Below, in pieces: positions 6,597 through 13,742 of a stretch of 64,000 bases of DNA (its first letter is position 1; each line of letters opens with the position of its first letter). The notes below the pieces were generated by a model. That model had not been told where the DNA came from and searched no databases. It saw only the letters and a list, made by a program, of their open reading frames with translations. Origin of the DNA: Sphingomonas phyllosphaerae 5.2. GTDB taxonomy: Bacteria > Pseudomonadota > Alphaproteobacteria > Sphingomonadales > Sphingomonadaceae. Both the position numbers and the translations under genes were made by a program. Where the stretch lies: contig NZ_ATTI01000001.1 in NCBI RefSeq assembly GCF_000419605.1, positions 1,091,501 through 1,155,500 on the forward strand, read 5' to 3'.

Positions 6597-6917
6597 GGTT
6601 CGACTCCGTCCTTGCAGGTAGAGTAGAACAAACCAGGAACATCGCGCAAGCGAGAAGGTGGGCTTTAAGTCCTCATCGCCCTCCAGGTCCGCAGCGCCCT
6701 CCGGGGTTAAGGCTAGGCGCTCCAAGGCCCGCGTGGCCCCGACACGCTGCTTCCCGTCCTTGCCGGTCATCAGGTTCGTGTGGCCCTGCATGCCCGCTCG
6801 GCCACTTGCGGGCGTGGCGATGGCGACGAGCGTCTCTCGGCCCTCGGGGGCGATCCTACGATGGGACGGGCGAGCCAATCAAAGCCTCGACCTAAACCTT
6901 TGGCCTGCCATGGGCGC
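6597..6917. other. Gap holding the SOS promoter, otherwise no supported gene
   Basis: Besides the SOS box at 6626-6640, no gene is supported. A leftward open frame (to 6878) is continuous with the 6393-6596 frame and contains plausible protein-like sequence (GATRALERLALTPEGAADLE), but has no good start; it may be a decayed or alternative gene. Confidence 0.3.
6626..6640 (-). promoter_or_regulatory. LexA (SOS) box, GAAC-N7-GAAC
   Basis: GAACAAACCAGGAAC on the plus strand is an exact alphaproteobacterial LexA operator. It lies 30 bp ahead of the leftward ATG at 6596. Confidence 0.8.
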
Positions 6918-7040
6918 CTACAAGAGGTGGAACACGTCCCGCGCGATGACATGGACGACGCCGATCACGACAATAGACCATGCGATCACCTTCTCCGCAG
7001 GGTGCGGTGGTGGTTCATCCTTCGGCGAGCGCGATGTCAT
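6918..7040 (-). CDS. Possible 40-residue single-pass membrane protein
   Basis: ATG 7040 opens a 40-codon frame ending in TAG. The N-terminal 16 residues are polar and proline-rich (MTSRSPKDEPPPHPAEK), followed by one membrane-length hydrophobic segment (VIAWSIVVIGVVHVIA) and a short tail (RDVFHLL). This charge and hydrophobicity layout is unlikely by chance. A GAGGAAG run lies 14-20 bases upstream. It could be a phage membrane protein such as a pinholin or a superinfection factor; that is speculation. Confidence 0.45.
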   Translation of the reverse strand: MTSRSPKDEPPPHPAEKVIAWSIVVIGVVHVIARDVFHLL

Positions 7041-7111
7041 GCCTGGACCGCTATCTTCCTCCGCGTTGATGTTGCGTTAAGCGCAGGCACGTTCCCCGGG
7101 GTTGGCGCAGC

Positions 7112-7186
7112 TGTACCGAATTCGACCGTTTGCGGGCCACCTCGCCGATATGTACCGAAAAGTAGCTTGACGGACCTTCCGGTACA
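7112..7186 (+). repeat. TGTACCG repeats, candidate recombination (res-like) site
   Basis: Two direct TGTACCG copies (7112-7118 and 7151-7157) and one inverted copy, CGGTACA (7180-7186), lie within 120 bp of the start of the serine recombinase. Serine resolvases bind inverted repeats of this kind immediately upstream of their own genes. Confidence 0.4.
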
Positions 7187-7228
7187 CCCCATATTCCGGG
7201 ACAGGATTTCGGAACAGGTGGGGCAATC

Positions 7229-7819
7229 GTGGCTCGAGCATTCTCTTATTGCCGCGTCAGCACGGCGGATCAGACAACGGACAACCAGGTGCGTGAGATT
7301 GAGGCGGCCGGCTTCGCGGTCGATGCCAAGCGGATCGTGACCGAGACAGTCTCTGGGTCGACACCGGCAATGGAGCGCAAGGGCTTCGCCAAGCTGGTCG
7401 ACCGACTGGAGGCAGGCGACGTGCTAGTCGTCACGAAGCTGGATCGCCTAGGCCGCAACGCCATGGACGTCCGTGCGACAGTGGACACGCTCGCCGCCGG
7501 AGGTGTTCGAGTGCATTGCTTGGCCCTTGGTGGCGTGGACCTGACAAGCGCGGCAGGGAAGATGACCATGGCCGTTATCAGCGCCGTGGCGGAGTTCGAG
7601 CGCGACCTGCTGATTGAACGCACTCAGTCGGGATTGAGCCGCGCGAAGGCTGAGGGGAAGACCCTCGGGCGCCCCTCCGCGCTCACAGCGGCGCAGCAAC
7701 AAGACGTACTTAGGAGCCGGTCGCAGGGTGTGTCCCTCGGAGCGTTGGCGAAGCGCTACGGGGTTGCCCGCTCCTCCATTCAACGGGTGGAGCAGCGCCA
7801 TTCCTCAGCTGACAAATAA
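7229..7819 (+). CDS. Serine recombinase (resolvase/invertase family)
   Basis: This 196-residue protein starts at GTG 7229 after AGGTGGGG. It is a full-length small serine recombinase. The N-terminal catalytic domain has the nucleophile Ser11 in YCRVSTADQ, the KLDRLGRN motif and the E-FERDLLIERTQSGL helix that leads into the DNA-binding region. The C-terminal part (GRPSALTAAQQQDV, then SLGALAKRYGVARSSIQRV) is a helix-turn-helix. The family resolves or inverts DNA at short sites. The repeats directly upstream fit a cognate site. It may maintain the element or switch a segment of it; no obvious invertible segment was found. Confidence 0.92.
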   Translation: MARAFSYCRVSTADQTTDNQVREIEAAGFAVDAKRIVTETVSGSTPAMERKGFAKLVDRLEAGDVLVVTKLDRLGRNAMDVRATVDTLAAGGVRVHCLALGGVDLTSAAGKMTMAVISAVAEFERDLLIERTQSGLSRAKAEGKTLGRPSALTAAQQQDVLRSRSQGVSLGALAKRYGVARSSIQRVEQRHSSADK

Positions 7820-7919
7820 TCGGGTGCACGTACCCGCGAAAGGTAAGGATTTCTGCCACGTTAAGGTCCGATACGGTCTAATTGTTGATGGTGTGGAACG
7901 CTGTAGTGGGGTGTGAGGG

Positions 7920-9374
7920 ATGCCGATCGCGAGGGACAAGGAGGGACTTAGCGACGATAAGCGTGGACCCCGCCCGTTGGCGGATGCAAACGCATTGATG
8001 GTCTTGTCCTCGGACCCGCCATCTCCCAGTCGAGGCTCTGTGAAGGCGTCCCTATCCACCGCGATCGAGCCCAGCGAAGTGGCGACGAACGGAAGGGACA
8101 GGTTCGGCTATTCCAAAGCGGATCGGCGTGGTGCGAGCAATGACGCGAGGGTCATGGGCTTGCGGGGCCGTGCAGTCTCCTTGGAGGCACGTAGGGCTGC
8201 GAGCGCACTCATGGACGGCATAGTGCCTCCAGTCCGCCCGACCTCCCGTCCAGGCCTTCTAGTCGCCGTCGAGGCCACCATCTCGGACCTTCTAGTCGCC
8301 GCTCGCGCCGGACAGTGGACCCGCCGATCCCTCATGGCCTCTTCGTTCACCGGAGAAGCCGTCACCCGCCGGATGTTCAAGAAGGTGCAGGAGAGCTTCG
8401 AGGACAGCCAGTTCATCGAGACCATTCCAGGCCATTATGAGCGGGGAGGACTTGTCGCTTCTGGGCGTCAAACGCTCTTCCGGCCGACTGTGGCGCTTCT
8501 GGAGCTGGCGGCCTCCTATGGGGTCACGCTCGACACCCTCCCGGAGCATTTCTCGATCGAGAGGCCTGTTCCACCACCATCAACGGACCTTCTCGTCCTC
8601 AGGGCCTCCAAGCCGCTCAAGGTCGATGGCCGGCGCCGTGCGGCTGCGGAGCTGAGCATCGCTCCCAACGACCCTGGGGCTCTTCGGCTCGTCGAGGAGC
8701 TGGAGGGCATCAATGCCTTCCTGTCCTCCATCCCGATCGAGGGCTTTGCCTTCTCAGGCCTCCGGCGCATCTTCAACAACGGGGATCAGCCCGAGTTCGC
8801 TTGGCAGCGGGGCGGACGCTTCTACTCGCTGCCAGGTGGTGACGACTACATGCGCTGGAAGGGTGGCAAAGCGGCCCGCGCAGATGCCATTCGCCTCCAG
8901 GGCGAGAAGGTCGGAGAGGTCGACTTGTCCGCCAGCCACCTTACGGTCCTCTACGGCCTCCTCGGGGAGGCCTTCGACCACACGGCCGACCCATACGCTA
9001 TTCCCGGCCAAGCTCGCACGAAGGTGAAGCGGTGGCTGACGTATGCGCTCGGAACGGGCACCACGGAGCCAAGGGAAGGCAATTGGTACGTCAAGGTTCG
9101 AGAAGCCGTCCTTGAGTGCCATCCAGTCCTCCAGCGGCTCCACGAGCACCAGGTCTCCACGCTGGACCTCCAGTTCCATGAGGCCGAGGTGATCGCTTGG
9201 GCCATGCGCGACCTGAGGGAGCTGGACGACGTAGCATCGCTGCCGGTCTTCGATAGCTTGGTCGTGCCGCTGTCGAAGGTTGAGCTTGCCCGAGAGCGGC
9301 TTCGCGATGCCTTCACGCGGCACTTCGCGGCTTTAAGGCCAGGCGGGCCGCTGATTGTGCCTCGGGTCCATTGA
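7920..9374 (+). CDS. Family-A DNA polymerase-like palm-domain protein
   Basis: This 484-residue protein has an N-terminal ~80 residues that are low in complexity, so a later start such as Met79 is possible. The C-terminal third shows, in order, motifs resembling those of family-A polymerases: motif A-like GEVDLSASHLTVLYGLLG (Asp335), motif B-like RTKVKRWLTYALGTG (Arg366, Lys370), a helix EAEVIAWAMRDL, and motif C-like LPVFDSLVVP (Asp445). T7 polymerase has DASGLELR, R-x3-K-x7-Y-G and HDE at comparable places. There is no exonuclease domain. I recognise similar uncharacterised genes in other alphaproteobacterial elements. A role in replicating the element is inference. Confidence 0.55.
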   Translation: MPIARDKEGLSDDKRGPRPLADANALMVLSSDPPSPSRGSVKASLSTAIEPSEVATNGRDRFGYSKADRRGASNDARVMGLRGRAVSLEARRAASALMDGIVPPVRPTSRPGLLVAVEATISDLLVAARAGQWTRRSLMASSFTGEAVTRRMFKKVQESFEDSQFIETIPGHYERGGLVASGRQTLFRPTVALLELAASYGVTLDTLPEHFSIERPVPPPSTDLLVLRASKPLKVDGRRRAAAELSIAPNDPGALRLVEELEGINAFLSSIPIEGFAFSGLRRIFNNGDQPEFAWQRGGRFYSLPGGDDYMRWKGGKAARADAIRLQGEKVGEVDLSASHLTVLYGLLGEAFDHTADPYAIPGQARTKVKRWLTYALGTGTTEPREGNWYVKVREAVLECHPVLQRLHEHQVSTLDLQFHEAEVIAWAMRDLRELDDVASLPVFDSLVVPLSKVELARERLRDAFTRHFAALRPGGPLIVPRVH

Positions 9375-9462
9375 GGACCTGAGATGGCTATGGATGGTGA
9401 TTGATGATGACCATCAAGGCAGGCCTGAGAGCCTGAGGTAGCGTACAGTACCTTACAGCATA

Positions 9463-9651
9463 CTAGAACCAAATCTCGATGACGTCGGCCTCTCCTCGCC
9501 CTGCGTCTCCTTTCGGGACCGGGAGTGCGATTGCGCCGGGGTCGGAAGGCGCACAGGGTAGGTTCGGGTCACTACGGATGACCTCGCCCCGCTTCTCGGC
9601 AACTGTCGGGAGCGGGGCGACTTTGCCTCGTGGTGGCCACACGATCTTCAC
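9463..9651 (-). CDS. Possible 62-residue acidic-tailed protein
   Basis: This leftward frame starts at GTG 9651 with no good ribosome site. The sequence reads like protein: MKIVWPPRGKVAPLPTVAEK, then RGEVIRSDPNLPCAPSDPG, ending in EADVIEIWF. There is no signal peptide or known domain. It lies in the gap between the polymerase-like gene and the restriction genes. Confidence 0.4.
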   Translation of the reverse strand: MKIVWPPRGKVAPLPTVAEKRGEVIRSDPNLPCAPSDPGAIALPVPKGDAGRGEADVIEIWF

Positions 9652-9673
9652 GATTGAGGGCTAGAGGCAGCGT

Positions 9674-9735
9674 TGAGGCGGAAGCGCCTCACCAGGACGC
9701 CCTGCTTCTTTTGTCACTACGGGGCAGGGCGTCTT
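9674..9735 (+). repeat. Two adjacent hairpins
   Basis: TGAGGCG-GAAG-CGCCTCA (9674-9691) is a 7-bp stem with a GAAG tetraloop. It is followed by GACGCCCTGC at 9696-9705 pairing perfectly with GCAGGGCGTC at 9724-9733 (18-nt loop). No U-run follows either. The rest of 9375-9907 shows no other supported feature. Confidence 0.5.
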
Positions 9736-9907
9736 GGCCTGATTGGCGCCTCGTCTGTTCCCGCGCTGATCGCCTTGCGACGCTGCCTCTACTCGGGCCT
9801 GAGGGCGTCCACAGACACCTCGCGGCCCACTCGCGGCCTAAAACCTCTCGCGTCCTCTGAGCGTGGGCGAGGCGCTGAGCGCCCATGGCGGGCCTGCTTC
9901 CCTCGAA

Positions 9908-10708
9908 TCAATCCTCTGCCACAGCCGCCTCAGCATCTGCGGCTGCTACTTCGGCGAGCGCTGCCCGACCTTCGTCGAAGGTGATCACGCTGTCTGGCAG
10001 GCCGATGAGGATGAGTGGGCACGGATTGCCAACCCCACGGCTGACGCGATCCTCCAACTTCCGCCAATGTGTCGTCGCCTCACCGAATTTGTCGGCGACG
10101 AAAGACTCCGTAAACGCGTCGTTGAAAGTTTGCCCACGCCTTTTAATCCGATCCAGGATTGCCGTCTTCTGGCGGGCAGTGGGAAGATACCGCCAATCAC
10201 TGAGCTGCTCGAAGGAGCTGATCTGGCGCTCGTCGAGGAAGCGGCGGACGAGTCTTCTCATGCCCTCGTGCAAGGATCGTCCCCGTGTGACGATGACCCC
10301 GACTGAGATCGCCCCGTCCGCGTGCAGACGCTTATAGTTCTCGAGGTCGCGGTCGTAGAATGGGTCCTTGTTGTTCCACTCGATCTCCAGCGCGATCCGA
10401 CTTCCGTCTGCAAATTCCCGCACATGATCCACTTCATGGGACTGGCTCTCGCGGGGCACTCCGTTGATCCGCTTCTCCACGACAAACTTGGTTTTATGCC
10501 AACCCTGCTCCACCAGCGCCCTGCGCAGGCGTTGAGTGCTCCTGGCTTCGCCCCCGCCGCCGCCGATTATTTCCTCAATGGGAATGCGGGTCTCTAGAAG
10601 AGCGGCTTCAAGCTCGTCCACAACGACCGGAAAATCCACGCTCACGATAGCTGCAGCGTGTGAAAGAAACTGAACCTCGTAACCGCGAGCGACAAGCTGC
10701 TCGAACAT
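9908..10708 (-). CDS. BglII-family restriction endonuclease (paralogue 1)
   Basis: This 266-residue protein starts at ATG 10708 after GGAG. It has a PD-(D/E)xK-type core: HEVDHVREF (Asp94), then IALEIEWNNKDPFYDRDLEN (Glu108, Glu110), and ISVGVIVTRG, matching the BglII/BamHI-type endonuclease family. The C-terminal ATTHWRKLEDRVSRG, then NPCPLILIGL, resembles the end of paralogue 2. It is transcribed away from paralogue 2, with about 110 bp between the starts. A C5-methyltransferase and Vsr lie beyond. It probably cleaves unmodified DNA; the target site is unknown. Confidence 0.75.
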   Translation of the reverse strand: MFEQLVARGYEVQFLSHAAAIVSVDFPVVVDELEAALLETRIPIEEIIGGGGGEARSTQRLRRALVEQGWHKTKFVVEKRINGVPRESQSHEVDHVREFADGSRIALEIEWNNKDPFYDRDLENYKRLHADGAISVGVIVTRGRSLHEGMRRLVRRFLDERQISSFEQLSDWRYLPTARQKTAILDRIKRRGQTFNDAFTESFVADKFGEATTHWRKLEDRVSRGVGNPCPLILIGLPDSVITFDEGRAALAEVAAADAEAAVAED

Positions 10709-10817
10709 CCATCGCTCCGACTCGACTCATGACTGGACCGACCGTAACAGCCAGAGTGCTAGATGGCGCAACCCATATGAGCTCAGGGGGAAGCCGTAGC
10801 TGGGAGAGGGGGCTCGC

Positions 10818-11435
10818 TTGAAGATCGCCGAAGTGTACTCGCATCTGAACGGCCTGGAGTATTTGGAAGCCCGGAAGCCCCACCTGTGGAAGGAAATTCA
10901 ATCCGTGATCGCGGGGGTCAACGCGAACCTCTGCTTCACGAAGACGTCCCAAGAGGCTCGAAAGCTCGGGCGAATGCTCTGCTCGCCGACGGCGCTGAAT
11001 GAGGCATTCCGAAGGGGCTTCGCCAAGTGCACCCCGCCTTGGGAATCGCTTCTCGTCAACTACCTAGTCTGCTCTGACCCTGACGTGAACAGAAAGATCG
11101 CCGACGTACCCATGGCGGAGCAGAAGCTGGCCATTGAGGCTGCCGGCTTGATCCCCCGGCGAACCTCTAATGAGGTTGACTTCGTCAAGGAGGGGGTCGC
11201 CGTAGAGGTGCAATTTGGCAAGTATTCGTTTGTTGCTCACGACCTATTCGTTAAGCACATGACGTTTTTCTCGATGGGTCGCATCAAGTGTGGAATTGAA
11301 ATCCTCCCTATGAAGACGCTCCAGGAGCATATGTCTTCCGGTCCCACCTTCTACGAAAAGGACTTGAACAACCTTGTCAGGCAGGGACGGGGAACACCTG
11401 CAGTGCCTCTTGTGGTGATCGGGCTCGAGATTTGA
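10818..11435 (+). CDS. BglII-family restriction endonuclease (paralogue 2)
   Basis: This 205-residue protein starts at TTG 10818 after a strong GAGAGGGGG ribosome site. The catalytic core NEVDFVKEGVAVEVQFGKY has Asp121, Glu130 and Gln132 spaced D-x8-E-x-Q, exactly the spacing of the BglII active-site residues (Asp84, Glu93, Gln95). It is followed by DLFVKHMTFFSMGRIKCGIE and PAVPLVVIGLEI, as in the family. Its 3' end overlaps the convergent methyltransferase gene by 59 bp. The rare TTG start may keep expression low until the host DNA is modified. Confidence 0.8.
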   Translation: MKIAEVYSHLNGLEYLEARKPHLWKEIQSVIAGVNANLCFTKTSQEARKLGRMLCSPTALNEAFRRGFAKCTPPWESLLVNYLVCSDPDVNRKIADVPMAEQKLAIEAAGLIPRRTSNEVDFVKEGVAVEVQFGKYSFVAHDLFVKHMTFFSMGRIKCGIEILPMKTLQEHMSSGPTFYEKDLNNLVRQGRGTPAVPLVVIGLEI

Positions 11436-13092
11436 AAAGTTGCTTGTCCAGCTGATGCCAATCCAGCGTGTTGAACCAATCGCCCACGATCATGCCAGCT
11501 AGTACCCAACTTGAGTACTTGCGGAGCTTGGACGCGCTCACGAGGGGCTTGTCGACAGAGGCCGCCGCCGCAATCGCGAGAATATAATTCTCCACTTCGA
11601 TTGCCACCTTTTCATCATCGCCTATTGCCTCTTCGATCAGTGTATGAACTGTCGCCGCAAGTTCACCTAGCTCATCCACGAGGGCGAACGGACCGCGCCC
11701 TTCTGACTTCCGGGCCCAAATGGACTGCAGGGCCTGCGGTGTGGTGGCCCTTAGATCACGCTCCATTGACTGCATGTCGGCGGCGGCGCACCTCAAGGCA
11801 CCACCGATCAGGACATTACCGTGCAGGTCTTCGATGGTGGAGCCGTCGAGATCAACCTCTCTGATGTCTTTCGATGATCCGAAGAAAAATCGCACACGCC
11901 ATGCGGCAGACGGTCGGGAGGTGTCGTTCGACAGGTCGAACCGCATGCCACTCTTGAAGCGGAGGTTAGGCAACGCAGCGCGAAAGCCGCGGCTCAGCGG
12001 GTAGGTTCGTCCCTCCTGGTCGGGGGGTGTGATCGGAGCCAGCTTTTCAGGAAGGCTCAACGTAAGACCGACTGCATCGAGGCCTTCGAATTCTTCCAGC
12101 GTGACGCCCTTCGCCGCCAGCGATAGGAGATAGGTGAAGGTTGGTGGGATAGCGTTCCCGATCATCTTCGCCTTCTCGGCGAACGACCTTCCGTAGAACT
12201 GGTAGGTGATAGGGAAGCCCTGCAAGCAGCCGCGCTCCCGCACCGTCAGACGCCGGAAACTGCCCGCGACCTTCGGATCGGCGAGGACGATACTCTCACG
12301 GGACACCCGCGTGCAGGTGGCGGTCACGGTGCGGGACGGTGCGTCAAGAAGGTCGGGGAACGCCATGTTGTTGTAGACCGAATGGTAAACCTTAGCGTCC
12401 CTGTTCATCCTCAGCTCTTCCGGTCCGAGCGGCACTTCAGTCTCCATCTCCGTCAGCTTCGCCGCAGGCAGTGAAACGCCCCAAACCGGGTCAACAATGG
12501 TCTCCTCTGCCGCGAGGGCGGAGATAACGTCGCCAAGGGTCTTCGGCTTCAGCTTCGACTCGAGTGCCCTAATGGCTTCGAAGGGGATGTTGGTCGCGAT
12601 GCAGCGCCGACGTGCTTGAGGGGCACCGAATTCCGAAAAGTCCACCACCTCGATCCGCGCGCCCAGGTGCCTGAAGCGATATAGCGGGTGCTTTCGGTTG
12701 GCGAAACCGGCCTCAAGCACGTCGGCGACCCTCGGGACATTCTCCATCGCCCAGAAGCGCGGCTTCAGGTGGGCCACGACCTCGAAAAACTTGACTAGGT
12801 CCTTCATACCCTCGGCCAAGTCGCCGCTACCACCACGGTTCGCGTACGAGAACTCCGTGCAGGGCGGACTGCCTACGACGAGATCGATGTCGCAGGGGAG
12901 GTCATCCAGCGACAGCTTTCGGATATCCACCGGGCCCACACTGCCGCCATGATTTCCATTATGGGTGTCGATGGCAGGCTGCCACCATTCATACGAGGCA
13001 ACCACCTCGATGCCTGCCAATCGCAGCCCAAGGCTCCAGCCGCCGATGCCAGCATACAGGTCCACCGCTCGCAAGAACTCATTCCACTTCAT
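11377..13092 (-). CDS. DNA (cytosine-5) methyltransferase
   Basis: This 571-residue protein has all main C5-methyltransferase motifs: motif I DLYAGIGGWSLGL (11-23), motif IV GSPPCTEFSYANRGG with catalytic Cys78, motif VI MENVPR with Glu117, motif VIII QARRRC (159-164), motif IX RERGCLQGFP (about 285-294) and motif X GNAIPP (312-317). The target-recognition region lies at about 165-270. A C-terminal extension of about 230 residues is unusual, as the family is often 320-420 residues. It follows vsr by 35 bp in one operon and presumably protects the sites cut by the adjacent endonucleases. Confidence 0.93.
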   Translation of the reverse strand: MKWNEFLRAVDLYAGIGGWSLGLRLAGIEVVASYEWWQPAIDTHNGNHGGSVGPVDIRKLSLDDLPCDIDLVVGSPPCTEFSYANRGGSGDLAEGMKDLVKFFEVVAHLKPRFWAMENVPRVADVLEAGFANRKHPLYRFRHLGARIEVVDFSEFGAPQARRRCIATNIPFEAIRALESKLKPKTLGDVISALAAEETIVDPVWGVSLPAAKLTEMETEVPLGPEELRMNRDAKVYHSVYNNMAFPDLLDAPSRTVTATCTRVSRESIVLADPKVAGSFRRLTVRERGCLQGFPITYQFYGRSFAEKAKMIGNAIPPTFTYLLSLAAKGVTLEEFEGLDAVGLTLSLPEKLAPITPPDQEGRTYPLSRGFRAALPNLRFKSGMRFDLSNDTSRPSAAWRVRFFFGSSKDIREVDLDGSTIEDLHGNVLIGGALRCAAADMQSMERDLRATTPQALQSIWARKSEGRGPFALVDELGELAATVHTLIEEAIGDDEKVAIEVENYILAIAAAASVDKPLVSASKLRKYSSWVLAGMIVGDWFNTLDWHQLDKQLFKSRARSPQEALQVFPVPA

Positions 13093-13127
13093 CGATATTC
13101 AGGAGCCAATATAACGCGCACGCCACC

Positions 13128-13577
13128 TCAGACAAGATCCAACTTTTCGTCCTGCCGCAGCACACGCGTCGGCCCAACGAATTCCACTAGCTGTGCTTGC
13201 AATCCCGGCCCGTCTACGATCTCGCACTCCCACAGTACCAGAGCCTCCCATCCCTCCGCCGCCGCGAGAGCAAGGTTGCGTGCGTCGCGCTCCTCGTTCC
13301 GGGCGAACTTCGCTGCCCAGAACTCAGGGCGTGTCGTCGGCACGCGAGCGTGTCGGCATCCCGGATGTTGGTGCCAGAAGCAGCCGTGAATAAAGATGAT
13401 TTTTCGTCGCCCAGGGAAGGCTACGTCCGGCCGGCCCGGAGCCGCCTTCCACTGGAGGCGAAATCGATAGCCGAGCCGATGGAGAAGCCGACGCACCACC
13501 ATTTCAGGTTTGGTGTCAGCTCGCCGAATTTTGCCCATGAGGGCGCTGCGTTGCGTGGTGCTGATGCGATCCGCCAT
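13128..13577 (-). CDS. vsr: Very short patch repair endonuclease Vsr
   Basis: This 149-residue protein is the usual Vsr length. Visible hallmarks are the N-terminal STTQRSALMGKIRRADTKPE, the catalytic Asp region GRPDVAFPGRRKIIFIHGCFWH, the zinc-associated HQHPGCRHARVPTTRPEFW and the KFARNEERD helix. Vsr nicks next to T:G mismatches produced by deamination of 5-methylcytosine. It sits directly upstream of the C5-methyltransferase, the standard pairing, and probably repairs that enzyme's sites. Confidence 0.95.
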   Translation of the reverse strand: MADRISTTQRSALMGKIRRADTKPEMVVRRLLHRLGYRFRLQWKAAPGRPDVAFPGRRKIIFIHGCFWHQHPGCRHARVPTTRPEFWAAKFARNEERDARNLALAAAEGWEALVLWECEIVDGPGLQAQLVEFVGPTRVLRQDEKLDLV

Positions 13578-13742
13578 CGTTCTACAACGAAGCAGGGCAG
13601 GCTGCGTGCCGCGACGACCCTTCCAAGCAGCCGGCGATGTGGAAATAGCCTTCGCCCCAATCTAGAGCCTCTTGCGGACTCTTCGCGCCTTATTCTGAGA
13701 GGAGCGCCGTGTCATAGCTTCTGAACCGATCGCGAGTAGGCC

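Noticed and set aside
6604..6878. N-terminal extension of the DUF6771-like gene
   Set aside because: It would run through the SOS box and ribosome site; the family starts at MPETI.
9885..10337. Rightward frames over the first BglII-like gene
   Set aside because: Antisense to the PD-(D/E)xK catalytic core.
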